Shown: positions 8,078-17,087, counted from the first letter of the stretch. The stretch: DNA of 30,905 nucleotides from Methylococcaceae bacterium (GCA_947505055.1 CANNLO010000015.1:1-30905), one strand, 5' to 3'. The notes: generated from the sequence alone by a model not told the origin. Program-made: numbers and translations.

Positions 8078-9001
8078 TTACACCTTAGGTTTGTGAGCAG
8101 TAATGTTTAACGTTGGGCCAAGAGATTTATCTACAAGGCCGTCAAAAAATTTCGGGATATATTTCCCTATTTTTCCTATATGCGACATTCGTCCTCCAAC
8201 TTTTTCCACAGTAACATTTTCAAATTCTTTAAAAAGCTTTAAACATTCTCTGACTGTATATGTTGTGGTAAGTGGATTTTTCTTGCCATCAGTTTCCCAC
8301 GCGCTTTCACCGGTCAATCGAAGGAGTCTCTCTTACATAAAAATTAGTGACCATGTCGCATAAAGCATGATATAAGCCACACCACCCGGCTTCAATACAC
8401 GAAAAATTTCAGACAGAGACTTTTCTAAATTTTGCGAGTGGTGTAACACACCGCTGGAATACACAATATCTACGGAGTCATCACTCATTGGAATAAAACG
8501 AGCATCTGCCTGAATCCCTACGCCCTCACCAATCTTCCTTACCAAACTCTGGGCTGCTTCGGCCGCAGGTGACGTGATGTCCATCGCAACACAAAATGCT
8601 CCTTGTCCAGCAAGAATTAATGCCTCGGAACCTGCACCACATCCTATATTAAGAGCTATTTGATTAACATTCATGGGAAATTTCACTTTTGACATCAGAG
8701 AATTCTCTGAGTGCGCAATATTTAACTGATTCTTTACACGCTCATACAATTTTTGCTTATTCAGTTCATATAAAAATTTATGATCGATTTCAGTTAATCT
8801 CTTTTTCCATCCGGCACCCCAAAAATCAATAACCCGCATTGCATGGTTATATTCAGCTTCAGATTGATACATATCTCGACATATATAAGACAAAACGCTC
8901 GAGTCTGTTTTTGAGAAATCAGAAGCGCATTTTTCACAAATGCCAAATCTAAGCGTTAACTTGCAAATAGGACAAACAAAAATATTATTATGTAAACTCA
9001 T
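8078..9001 (-). pseudogene. Zinc-ribbon class I SAM methyltransferase interrupted by an in-frame stop
   Basis: The first part (9001 to a TAA at 8333-8335, 222 residues) has an N-terminal four-cysteine ribbon (C10, C13, C22, C25) and a Rossmann SAM site, ALNIGCGAGSE, near residues 116-126. VYSSGVLHHS and FRVLKPGGVAYIMLY follow, typical of sugar methyltransferases. Directly after the TAA the same frame stays open to 8078, with LLRLTGESAW and YTVRECLKLF continuing into the usual methyltransferase C-terminus. The linker between IMLY and LTGE seems short for the family, so a small deletion may accompany the stop. The product is probably a truncated, inactive enzyme; readthrough or a sequencing error are alternatives. 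The gene lies next to the GC-rich block, consistent with damage at a recombination joint. Confidence 0.78.
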
Positions 9002-9105
9002 ACCTGCTCTCTTTATGGATAACCATGGCTAGGAAATATTTATTAGCCACCGAAAATTGATCGTTTTGAAAATTTATCTGCATACCAACAATGCAATGGC
9101 ATTAC

Positions 9106-10029
9106 TTATTGTTTGTTTTGGAAATTGCGATTCGTGAGGGCGTTGCGGAGACCTCTCACGGCATCGAAAAGTAGCCGCGGCAAACTACTGCGAAGATACT
9201 CCAACCTGTGTCTCCAACCAGAACTGATGAAGGCTATTTTCAGATATAAAAGTCGGCTGCTGAAGCTACGAGTCGTTTGACGCGACTTGATGAAACTGCA
9301 GTATGCCAATAGTTGCCTGCGAACCTCGAGGTTCATTTTCTTTCGATGTTTGAAAAAGAACCGGCGGTTACCGGCGTATTGTGCGTTCATGTTATTGGAA
9401 ATGCGCACGCCCTCATGCGATAGGTACCTAACGAGCGGTTCATTGCATACGGCCACAGCGCCTTGTTCCCGAAGACGAACCCAAAGGTCCCAGTCTTGGC
9501 CGCTACGAAATTGAACATCGAAGCCACCAATACTCATAATCAATGCCCGTGAACAAAAGCACATGGAGGCACCGCCAAGTCTGTTCTCGCTGAGAATTTC
9601 ATCGAAAGAGATATTTTGCGGCAACTGCATCAGCTTTGTGCTTCCAGAAGGGGATATCTGGATGTAATCGCAACTACAGGCGACTGCGGCAGGTGTCATG
9701 TCGAGCAGTGCACGCTGCCTTTCTAGCTTTTGCGGAAGCCATTCGTCATCGTCGTCAAGGAAGGCCACCCACTCACCGCGACTGGCCTGGATGCCCGCGT
9801 TGCGTGCGCCGGCACCACCGACTGAAACGTTATTGCGGATTACATGGATGCGTTTATCGGCAACTGCCAAATGCGCCAATAACTCTGGCGTGTTGTCGGT
9901 TGACGCATCATCAACCACGATCAGCTCGATGTCAGATTCTGTTTGTGCAAGAGCTGAGGCCACTGCTAGTGCGAGATAGTCTGCTCTGTTGTGCGTTGGT
10001 AGAACGACGCTAATACGTGGAATATTCAT
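9106..10029 (-). CDS. GT2-family glycosyltransferase
   Basis: GT-A glycosyltransferase of 307 residues. The N-terminal nucleotide-binding strand reads ISVVLPTHNRADYLALAV. VVDDASTDN and the DXD-like FLDDDDEW are the expected donor and metal sites, and DLWVRLREQG is the C-terminal part of the fold. The last ~80 residues are basic with no clear transmembrane helix. The start ATG overlaps the stop of the AsnB-type gene by 4 bases, so the two are probably coupled. It is GC-rich (35 of 60 in bases 9661-9720), unlike the genes beyond about 13.6 kb and below 9 kb. The sugar donor is unknown. Confidence 0.88.
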   Translation of the reverse strand: MNIPRISVVLPTHNRADYLALAVASALAQTESDIELIVVDDASTDNTPELLAHLAVADKRIHVIRNNVSVGGAGARNAGIQASRGEWVAFLDDDDEWLPQKLERQRALLDMTPAAVACSCDYIQISPSGSTKLMQLPQNISFDEILSENRLGGASMCFCSRALIMSIGGFDVQFRSGQDWDLWVRLREQGAVAVCNEPLVRYLSHEGVRISNNMNAQYAGNRRFFFKHRKKMNLEVRRQLLAYCSFIKSRQTTRSFSSRLLYLKIAFISSGWRHRLEYLRSSLPRLLFDAVRGLRNALTNRNFQNKQ

Positions 10030-11897
10030 GATTTATCAGCAAGTGAGTTGTACCAATGGCGCAAACAATATAGAGAAAATAACTCAAAAGATGCGTGTGA
10101 ATCAAGAGTCACAACATTTTTGTTCAAAAATGGCTTCACATCAAACCCTTCAAGACCAGGGATTTCGCAAATTCCCCGCGCGGCATCTTCAAAAAGCTGG
10201 CGGTTGCGGTTCACCCAAAAAGGTACTGGCCCTGAAAACCCGTGCTTCTTGCGCCATACATGCTCATGCCCTAAATGGCGCGACGCAACTTCGCGAAACA
10301 ACACTTTAGTTCGGCCGCCATTGACATGGCTATTCGCCGGAAAACGGCTGGCCGCTTCAATTAAATCAACATCTAGCAGAGGAACTCTGCCCTCAATGGT
10401 GTTGGCCATGGTCATTTGGTCAAAAAGCAGTAAAATTTCGTCTGGAAGATAGACCGACAGGTCGAATCCCATTTGTTCGTATACGAGATGACGTCCATTG
10501 TTGAGAGATGACGGAATATCAACTGCCAGGCGCTCGAGGAAGCCATGCATGCGCTTTGCGTCGTTGAAGAAGTGCGAGCAAAGATCATAGCTTCCCGCTG
10601 TCGTAAACAACATGTCGAGCGCAGGGTTACGCAGACGCGCGCCAAGCTTGCTTGAAGTTGGAAGCAGGCGCCCACAAAAACGTCGCAGGGTTTGCGGAAT
10701 TCGGTTGAGCAGGCGTCGTTTCCAACTAGTACCTCCGACGTAGCGTTCGTAGCCACCAAAAGCTTCATCTCCTCCCGTTCCGCTCAATAAAACTTTAACC
10801 CCGTCAGCAGTGGCCATCTCTGAGAGAACGTAAGACGGAATAATTGCTGGATCGGCGATAGGTTCAGTGAGGTTGCCTAGGGCAACATTCAAGTAACGCA
10901 TTGCTTCCTGTTCACCAATCAACCGTTGACGATGGCAGGTTCCATAACTCTTGGCGACCGCATTAGCCGCCGACAGTTCGTTAACCGGGTGGCCTTCGAA
11001 TGCTACGCTGTAAGTAAAAAGATTCGCTTCCTGACGCACCGCCATAGCTACCACCATCCCACTGTCAACACCGCCAGAGAGGAGTGCTCCGACAGGTACG
11101 TCACTGCGTAGTTGCCGCGTTACAGCAGAATTTAGAATCTCCTCGAGGACAGTGCGTGACGCCTTCGTGTTCACTCCTGTTCCCGCACCTACGATCTGCC
11201 AATAGCGACGCTGCTCTATCCGACCTGTTGGTTCAATCACCATCAGGTGCGCTGGAAGCAACTTTTCAACGCCCGCAAAGATACTAAGACCGGCAGGTAC
11301 ATATGAGCCGAGCAGGTAAGCTGCGACGCCATCTGTATCTAGTCGATTCCGATGAAATTGTTGCAGGGCTTTAGATTCCGAGGCAAAGACAAGAAATTCG
11401 GGCGTACGGATAAAGTAGAAAGGTTTGATGCCAAGGTGATCACGGGCACAGACCAGTCGAGCCCGTCTCTCGTCCCATAGGGCAAAGGCAAACATGCCAT
11501 TGAGATGCATAACGCAATCCTCGCCCCATTGCTTGTACGCAGCGAGGATGACCTCGGTGTCGGATCGAGTTTTAAATTCGTGTCCAAAACCTATAAGTTC
11601 GTCTCGTAACTCGACGTAGTTGTAAATTTCACCGTTGAAAACCACCCACAGCGCACCATCGTCGTAGGCCATAGGCTGCGAAGCGGCTTCACTGAGGTCA
11701 ATGATAGAAAGACGTCTATGACCGAGGGCTATGTTTGCCTTGTTAGAGAGATGCGCGTCCGCCCGTTGCGGTACTGCGCCAAAAATAACTTCGCTATGGT
11801 CCCTCCCGCGATGGGCGAGACGTTGCAGTATGGAGTTCATTTTGTCGACATCAACCGGCGTCGAATTAAAGTGAATTATGCCCGCTATTCCACACAT
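10026..11897 (-). CDS. Asparagine synthase-like glutamine amidotransferase (AsnB family)
   Basis: Two-domain enzyme of 623 residues. The class II glutaminase domain starts with the nucleophile Cys2 (MCGIAGI) and keeps RLSIIDLS and FNGEIYNY. The synthetase domain has the PP-loop SGGVDS at residues 274-279 and SGTGGDEAFGGYERY. The usual HRGPD segment is HRGRD here (residues 29-33). Free asparagine synthesis is unlikely in this setting. Homologues in polysaccharide loci amidate uronic acids or related carboxyls (WbpS in P. aeruginosa is such a proposal), so an amide of the Ugd-derived glucuronate or of another acid sugar is the main hypothesis. It overlaps the heparinase-like gene by 13 bases. 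GC-rich (34 of 60 in bases 11161-11220). Confidence 0.87.
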   Translation of the reverse strand: MCGIAGIIHFNSTPVDVDKMNSILQRLAHRGRDHSEVIFGAVPQRADAHLSNKANIALGHRRLSIIDLSEAASQPMAYDDGALWVVFNGEIYNYVELRDELIGFGHEFKTRSDTEVILAAYKQWGEDCVMHLNGMFAFALWDERRARLVCARDHLGIKPFYFIRTPEFLVFASESKALQQFHRNRLDTDGVAAYLLGSYVPAGLSIFAGVEKLLPAHLMVIEPTGRIEQRRYWQIVGAGTGVNTKASRTVLEEILNSAVTRQLRSDVPVGALLSGGVDSGMVVAMAVRQEANLFTYSVAFEGHPVNELSAANAVAKSYGTCHRQRLIGEQEAMRYLNVALGNLTEPIADPAIIPSYVLSEMATADGVKVLLSGTGGDEAFGGYERYVGGTSWKRRLLNRIPQTLRRFCGRLLPTSSKLGARLRNPALDMLFTTAGSYDLCSHFFNDAKRMHGFLERLAVDIPSSLNNGRHLVYEQMGFDLSVYLPDEILLLFDQMTMANTIEGRVPLLDVDLIEAASRFPANSHVNGGRTKVLFREVASRHLGHEHVWRKKHGFSGPVPFWVNRNRQLFEDAARGICEIPGLEGFDVKPFLNKNVVTLDSHASFELFSLYCLRHWYNSLADKS

Positions 11898-13657
11898 ATT
11901 TTGTAGGTAAATTTAGTAGAAATAACAGCAGGTAACATTACATTCCCAATGATGTCAACATAAAGGGATGGGGCGATTGCGCCATAACACTCTGAGCGCC
12001 AGCCCCTTCCGGAAATGGTTTGTGGCGATATCATACCTTCGACAGATAACTCCAGTTGTCCTGACTTGCCTTCGGTCGTCATTGCCTCACTGTCGAACAG
12101 GGTGAAATCAACGCCAAAATTCCAGTGCAGACGAATTTCGGCCATTCCATCACCGCTAAAATCATCTATGACCTCCAGACCTTCCGCAGTTAGCTCTATC
12201 GTCCGCCGATGAACGATAACGTTGGTCGCGCGGGCAAAGCCGTCATGCTCAAGACAAATAGCATTGCGGTTAACCACCGCCGACAGAGTGGCACTTGCGT
12301 ATGGTGTCGGCAACCACGTGCCAGTTGCACTCAGGGATTCAGTAAGTGGTGAAAAACCATCCACCAGTGGCACGTTGTGTCCAACGGAATTCGTCTGCAT
12401 GTCCGATATATCGTCGGATATATAGCGGTAACGACCTAAGTCAGCAAGAAGTTCAACTCGACCAGAGCGCCAGACAAAGCTAGTAAAATCACTATGCCCA
12501 TGCGTTGGGAAGTCAGTTGGAAAGACACCGGAGGGAAAGTTGCCGATGACACATTGCTCACCGCGGCTGAGCCTGAACCAGTCGTCCACAATGGCCGCGT
12601 ATCCGACTTGGCGAGAACGAATCGGCCCAAATTCTGAATGCAGAGACAGGAGCCGTAAAACCGAAGCTCGCGGCAGAAGGTCTGGTGATACATCTCCAAC
12701 GAGGGCAAGAAGATTACCTTCCTCATCAACCAGCAGCCCAGACGCTTCCACCATTCGTTGCGCCGCTTCCTTAAGGAATAATACATCAGTATTAGTTGAG
12801 CCATAGCGTGCTTGAGAAAAGTGCCATGAATCAAGCACCCATCCAGCTACGATTAACTGATAATGCGACGATCGTTCACGTAGAAAACCACCCGGGCCAA
12901 CCATCAGTGGCAAAAAACGGCGAAATGTAGCGATGCCAGCGGCACAGATTGCGTTATCACCGAGCACAGTGCCCGCCATTACTAAAGCGCGAGCATTGTT
13001 GAGCACATGATTATTGGTGTTGCCCTCTCCATAGTACTCGATGTGGCGGAGAATCCATGCGACAGTGTCGACCACAAATCGTGCAACCGCAGCTTCTAAA
13101 TCTGGTAAAGCCAACTCATCACGTCGTACGGAGATATAGGTCAATAGGTTGCAAACCCGCTCACAGGCTGAATAGGGTTCCCAGGCGGCGCTTGTTTTAT
13201 CTTTGTGCTTTTCGATCCACTCAAGGACACGTCCAATTTCGTTGCCCTTAGCATTACCCAACGCAGCTGGCAAGAGATAGCCCCACCTGTTCAACTCAAA
13301 ATAGACCTCCGGGTCATCATCTCCTATGGGGAACATATTTGCGTCGTCGTTCCACACCAAAGATTGGAGGCAATCAAAATCCGGCAAATGTAACTTCTGC
13401 ACAGTGATTGCGTCAACTTTAGAGGCCACTGCGTCTACATTAATCCAGTCTGGCACACGCTTATTCCCCCTGTGTGATGAGGTAAGATAGCAGCGAAATC
13501 TATTCCTGCCTTTGCGTAGCGCAGCAGCACCGAAATATAGAATATGTCGTAAGGCAAAGACCGAATCCTTACGCAACAGTCGAAAGAAATGTCGTCGATC
13601 CTCAAACCGCGTATTCAAAAACGGCTTCTCTACATTCGGCGCATTGACTTGAGTCAT
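11885..13657 (-). CDS. Heparinase II/III-like protein without signal peptide
   Basis: 590 residues from the ATG at 13657, which overlaps the preceding GT2 stop as ATGA and has GGGGGA just upstream; a longer reading from 13684 would overlap more. The N-terminal part is an all-helical (alpha/alpha) toroid with NNHVLNN near residues 215-221. The C-terminal beta-sandwich has the family signature HGHSD near 386-390, then SFVWRSG and LLADLGRYRY. These are heparinase II/III-family features normally found in secreted uronate lyases. Here there is no signal peptide or membrane helix, so the protein should stay in the cytoplasm. In polysaccharide loci such proteins often sit beside AsnB-like genes, as here, and their job is not settled. 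Lyase activity is possible but unproven. Confidence 0.8.
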   Translation of the reverse strand: MTQVNAPNVEKPFLNTRFEDRRHFFRLLRKDSVFALRHILYFGAAALRKGRNRFRCYLTSSHRGNKRVPDWINVDAVASKVDAITVQKLHLPDFDCLQSLVWNDDANMFPIGDDDPEVYFELNRWGYLLPAALGNAKGNEIGRVLEWIEKHKDKTSAAWEPYSACERVCNLLTYISVRRDELALPDLEAAVARFVVDTVAWILRHIEYYGEGNTNNHVLNNARALVMAGTVLGDNAICAAGIATFRRFLPLMVGPGGFLRERSSHYQLIVAGWVLDSWHFSQARYGSTNTDVLFLKEAAQRMVEASGLLVDEEGNLLALVGDVSPDLLPRASVLRLLSLHSEFGPIRSRQVGYAAIVDDWFRLSRGEQCVIGNFPSGVFPTDFPTHGHSDFTSFVWRSGRVELLADLGRYRYISDDISDMQTNSVGHNVPLVDGFSPLTESLSATGTWLPTPYASATLSAVVNRNAICLEHDGFARATNVIVHRRTIELTAEGLEVIDDFSGDGMAEIRLHWNFGVDFTLFDSEAMTTEGKSGQLELSVEGMISPQTISGRGWRSECYGAIAPSLYVDIIGNVMLPAVISTKFTYKICVE

Positions 13658-14649
13658 TGCGTCCCCCAAAATATTCTTTTGCAATACGCTGCAAGCTTAC
13701 CGGTAATGTTTGCACAACGAATAGCAAGACCAGGGACAAAGAAGATCAGAGCCCATGGGTCGAGGGCAAGTACTCGACGAAAGTGATAAGGGAAATTCAA
13801 GAGACCACTTGTCGACGTGCCAATAAGATGATCAGCCCACAATGACATAACATGCGTGCGATAGATGCAGCGTTCAACAAATGATAAATTGATAACCTTA
13901 GCATAACCAAAAAGCACTCGAAAATACTCATCAAATGTTGCACGCATTTTCATAGCACTGCGAATAGTTGTGCCATGCTGACGAAAATGATTTAACGGCT
14001 CAGCAACATATGAAACGTCATACAAGCGGACGATGCGAAAAAAAATGTCCCAATCGGAACAAGCTCTGTAGTCAGACGACAACTTGCCACAATTCTCAAA
14101 ACAATCCGCTCGAAAAAGCGCAGCACTCAGATTTGGAATGACGCATCCGCGCAAGAGAAATCGTGACATTTCAAAGCCATGAATGAGCGTATTGGTAGCG
14201 CAACGCGAGCGGAAACTAGCCTCCTGAATATCGATATCCTCTCCTAGCACATGGTTGTTCTCATCAACCATTAAACTTCGGCAGAATGAAATCCCCGCTG
14301 TAGGATGTTCGTACATTGCTTTAACAAGCCTCTCAATCATTTGAGGTTCACACGAGTCATCACAATTAGCAAAAATAACGAATTCACCAGATGATATTGC
14401 TACACCCTGATTACTTACTGTGACCCAACCGCCATTCTTCTCACGGATAATTAACCTAACCTTGGAATGACTTTCATACTTTCGTAAAACTTCAACACTT
14501 CCATCAGTGGAGCAATCATCAATGACTAATATTTCTATATCTTGGTATGTCTGGTTAATTAAGCTATCCATGCGCTGTTCAAGATACTCAGCATGGTTAT
14601 AGCTTGCCACCACAACACTTACCAAACCAGACTTATTCACATCGCTCAT
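13654..14649 (-). CDS. GT2-family glycosyltransferase
   Basis: GT-A glycosyltransferase of 331 residues. VVVASYNHAEYLEQRMDSL is the first strand and helix, VIDDCSTDGS the nucleotide site, FANCDDSC the DXD-type metal site, and DWDIFFRI the acceptor-side helix with its usual aspartates. A hydrophobic stretch near the C-terminus (ALIFFVPGLAIR) may anchor it at the membrane. It overlaps the epimerase gene by ATGA at its start and the heparinase-like gene by ATGA at its end. Its composition is AT-rich (21 of 60 G+C in bases 13861-13920), so it belongs with the upstream genes rather than the GC-rich block. The donor sugar is unknown. Confidence 0.87.
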   Translation of the reverse strand: MSDVNKSGLVSVVVASYNHAEYLEQRMDSLINQTYQDIEILVIDDCSTDGSVEVLRKYESHSKVRLIIREKNGGWVTVSNQGVAISSGEFVIFANCDDSCEPQMIERLVKAMYEHPTAGISFCRSLMVDENNHVLGEDIDIQEASFRSRCATNTLIHGFEMSRFLLRGCVIPNLSAALFRADCFENCGKLSSDYRACSDWDIFFRIVRLYDVSYVAEPLNHFRQHGTTIRSAMKMRATFDEYFRVLFGYAKVINLSFVERCIYRTHVMSLWADHLIGTSTSGLLNFPYHFRRVLALDPWALIFFVPGLAIRCANITGKLAAYCKRIFWGTQ

Positions 14650-15782
14650 TTAAACAATCCCTTGGATTTCAACTCTTGCAAACTTTGCTCATACAGATCA
14701 ACCTGAACTTGTTCGGTTTTAACCCAATCAACAAAATTAGCTAGACCCTGCTCAATTGAAACGGTTGGTTCAAAGCCCAAGACTTTTTTCACCTTACTAA
14801 GATCAGCATAGTTATGGCGAATATCCCCTACACGAAACTGCCCAGATATTGTGGTTGGCACTGTTACGCCTAATAGTTTTTGCAATGTATTTGCAATAGT
14901 CAAAACATCAGTCGCTATTCCTGCTCCTACATTAAAAACATCGACTAACGGTTTGTTATATTCGACGGCTCGTGCAGTGATTGAAACAATATCGTCGATG
15001 TAAACAAAGTCTCTACTTTCTTTGCCATCTTCAAATATATTAATTGGGCTCTGATTACGTATGCGGGTCGAGAAAATTGAAAGAATTCCAGTATAAGGAT
15101 TTGACAGCGACTGCCCAGGCCCATAAACATTTTGGTATCGAAAAGCAATTGCTGATATGCCTAGCGCCTTAGCAACAGTGAGCACCATTTGCTCTTGTGT
15201 AAGCTTAGTCACCCCATAAACAGAACTTGGTCTAACAGGTGTTTCCTCATCTGTAGCGACAAGCTCTGCAGACAACCCACACACAGGGCAATGAACATCA
15301 AAGTCACCTTTTTCCATATCCATAGCAGAACGGGCATGCGGATATACAAAGCCATGCTGACCACACAGATACTTCCCCTCACCATAAACAGCTCGAGAGG
15401 ATGCCACCACAATTTTTTTAACGGGGAATGGTTGATTAGCAACCAAATCTAGCAATAAAGCTGTACCGCCTACATTCACATCAGAATAATGCTGAATAGC
15501 ATACATCGATTGCCCCGTACCAGTTTCTGCCGCAAGATGCACAACTGTATCTACGCCCTGAAGAGCCTTTATCAAATCATCACGATTAGTGACGCTCCCA
15601 CGTAAAAATTCTACATCATGGTGCAGGCTAAGAAATAAAGGAGATGATTCTGGTATTAACCCATGAATTTGAGGCGATAAGTTATCAAGCACCCTAACTT
15701 TATGACCACTGGCGGTTAGAAAGTTTGCGAGCCTTGAACCAATAAATCCGGCACCTCCGGTGATTAAAACATTTTGAATCAT
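14646..15782 (-). CDS. Extended SDR epimerase with cysteine-rich insert, dTDP-L-rhamnose 4-epimerase-like
   Basis: NAD-dependent sugar-nucleotide epimerase/dehydratase of 378 residues. ITGGAGFIGSRLANFL is the NAD site, Y189xxxK193 (YGVTK) is the catalytic pair, and NVYGPGQSLSNPYTGI follows as in other extended SDRs. Between the catalytic serine region and YxxxK is an unusual insert with Cys140 and a C165-PVC168 pair, looking like a small zinc knuckle. I recall this insert from dTDP-L-rhamnose 4-epimerases such as WbiB of Burkholderia, which make dTDP-6-deoxy-L-talose. No rmlABCD genes are in the window, so the substrate would come from elsewhere. UDP-glucose/GlcNAc 4-epimerase is the alternative. 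It is preceded by a 61-base gap. Confidence 0.82.
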   Translation of the reverse strand: MIQNVLITGGAGFIGSRLANFLTASGHKVRVLDNLSPQIHGLIPESSPLFLSLHHDVEFLRGSVTNRDDLIKALQGVDTVVHLAAETGTGQSMYAIQHYSDVNVGGTALLLDLVANQPFPVKKIVVASSRAVYGEGKYLCGQHGFVYPHARSAMDMEKGDFDVHCPVCGLSAELVATDEETPVRPSSVYGVTKLTQEQMVLTVAKALGISAIAFRYQNVYGPGQSLSNPYTGILSIFSTRIRNQSPINIFEDGKESRDFVYIDDIVSITARAVEYNKPLVDVFNVGAGIATDVLTIANTLQKLLGVTVPTTISGQFRVGDIRHNYADLSKVKKVLGFEPTVSIEQGLANFVDWVKTEQVQVDLYEQSLQELKSKGLFK

Positions 15783-15843
15783 GCTGTATCCAAGTAGTAG
15801 TTTTTTTAAAATTTAAGTGAAATGCAAGGTATAGCTAAAGACA

Positions 15844-16431
15844 TTATCCCTTTTGATCTACCCACTTTTGTAACTGCAAATCAAACTGCCGTATTACAAG
15901 AGCTGGCGCTCCAACAGCCACAGAATAATCAGGAATATCCCTCGTTACAACTGAGTTTGCGCCTATGACTGAATTTTTTCCTATCCTAGCACCAATAATA
16001 CTGACGTTTTCACCAATCCAAGCGCCCTCACCTATTTCAACAGCTCGTTTAAATCGTACTGGCTGTTGGATTATTGGCTTAGTTACATCTTCATATTCAT
16101 GCAAATTATCAGAAATATAAACGTTATTAGCAGTAAGAACAAAATTGCCAATGGTCACTTTGCGCACACATGTAATGTGGTTGTTATAACCAAATACGCA
16201 ATCTTTCCCAATAGATAGCTTTGCTTTAACTCCATCAATTCCGCTACAATAAAGCCAAACACCCCGCTGAAAAAAGGTTCTATCTTGAACAGTAATGCTA
16301 TCAGCGCCATCTAAACGAAAAGGACTGACAAACCGGGCACTGCGGCTCAATGATTCAAATGAGGATTGATAAAAAATCCAAAAAAATAATTGTTTAATTC
16401 TTCGATAGATGCGGGCCACAAGATTTAGCAT
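15844..16431 (-). CDS. Left-handed beta-helix acyltransferase (maltose/serine O-acetyltransferase-like)
   Basis: 195-residue protein with hexapeptide repeats from about residue 60 (LSIGKDCVFGYN, VTIGNFVLTANN) to a regular C-terminal series, IGEGAWIGENVSIIGARIGK. It ends in the typical DYSVAVGAPALVIR turn. The fold is that of acetyl-CoA-dependent O-acetyltransferases such as WbbJ/LacA. Hexapeptide enzymes work as cytoplasmic trimers, so it should acylate a nucleotide sugar or a lipid-linked intermediate. The start ATG overlaps the stop of the preceding acyltransferase gene by 7 bases. The position modified is not predictable. Confidence 0.82.
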   Translation of the reverse strand: MLNLVARIYRRIKQLFFWIFYQSSFESLSRSARFVSPFRLDGADSITVQDRTFFQRGVWLYCSGIDGVKAKLSIGKDCVFGYNNHITCVRKVTIGNFVLTANNVYISDNLHEYEDVTKPIIQQPVRFKRAVEIGEGAWIGENVSIIGARIGKNSVIGANSVVTRDIPDYSVAVGAPALVIRQFDLQLQKWVDQKG

Positions 16432-17087
16432 TTTGATTTTTCCAACGCCTCAAGTAATTTTAAGGGCTCTGCAAATAAATTTGCCATCAACTTAAGCTCG
16501 CTGTCGCTTTTTCTCCACCATTCAGTTGAAATTAGACGGGTAACAATTTCTTCCGCAAAACGGAATCTGATATTATTACAAGGATTACCTGCCGCAATCG
16601 CATAAGGTGGGATATCTTTAGTTACTATTGATCCCGCTCCAATAACTGCACCCACACCAATAGTTACTCCAGCCTTAATCATCACGCCTTGTCCAATCCA
16701 AACATCAGCACCTATTATCGTTCTCGGAAGCGTTTCAGCATAAATACGACTGTTAACTAAGAATTTAGGCAAAGGCTGTGAGGTATCATAAAAAACAGGA
16801 CTGGTACTTACCATGTGCATGGGATGGTTTGCTAAGCCTATACTCACATTACTGGCAATTGAACAAAACTTACCTATTTCAGTATTGCAAACAAGGCTAC
16901 CTGATTGAATATAGCTATAAGCACCTAAGTTTGAATTAATTAAAGCAGCATCTCGGAACAACACAGAGTATTCACCTAATGTAGAAGATTCATCTACAGA
17001 TGCACCCACATAAATTACGCAAGTGGGGAATTTTATGCGCAGTATGATGCCACGGATATATGACTTAAGCCAATTTACAGGATTCAA
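16425..17087 (-). CDS. CatB-like hexapeptide acyltransferase, TTG start
   Basis: 220-residue left-handed beta-helix protein of the CatB/xenobiotic acyltransferase group. The repeats run from about residue 30 (STLGEYSVLF) through IGKFCSIASNVSIGLANHPM, where the histidine of the ANHPM stretch is the likely catalytic base. They continue to IGADVWIGQGVMIKAGVTIG and the closing PPYAIAAGNP. The start is TTG at 17087, overlapping the preceding stop as TTGA, with a clear GGAG 7 bases upstream; no suitable ATG exists. It probably O- or N-acylates a sugar of the repeat unit. A second acyltransferase follows at once, so two different positions or acyl groups are likely. Confidence 0.83.
   Translation of the reverse strand: MNPVNWLKSYIRGIILRIKFPTCVIYVGASVDESSTLGEYSVLFRDAALINSNLGAYSYIQSGSLVCNTEIGKFCSIASNVSIGLANHPMHMVSTSPVFYDTSQPLPKFLVNSRIYAETLPRTIIGADVWIGQGVMIKAGVTIGVGAVIGAGSIVTKDIPPYAIAAGNPCNNIRFRFAEEIVTRLISTEWWRKSDSELKLMANLFAEPLKLLEALEKSKC

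Noticed and set aside
8078..8317. A separate small protein starting at a TTG at 8317
   Set aside because: It is in the same frame as the methyltransferase and supplies its missing C-terminus; better described as part of an interrupted gene.
9698..9979. Plus-strand open frames across the GC-rich block (also 10048-10452, 12540-12806)
   Set aside because: They are antisense to complete, recognisable GT2, AsnB and heparinase-like genes and show no family features.
10026..11897. Housekeeping asparagine synthetase
   Set aside because: It is embedded and overlapping within a polysaccharide locus next to a heparinase-like gene; context favours sugar amidation.
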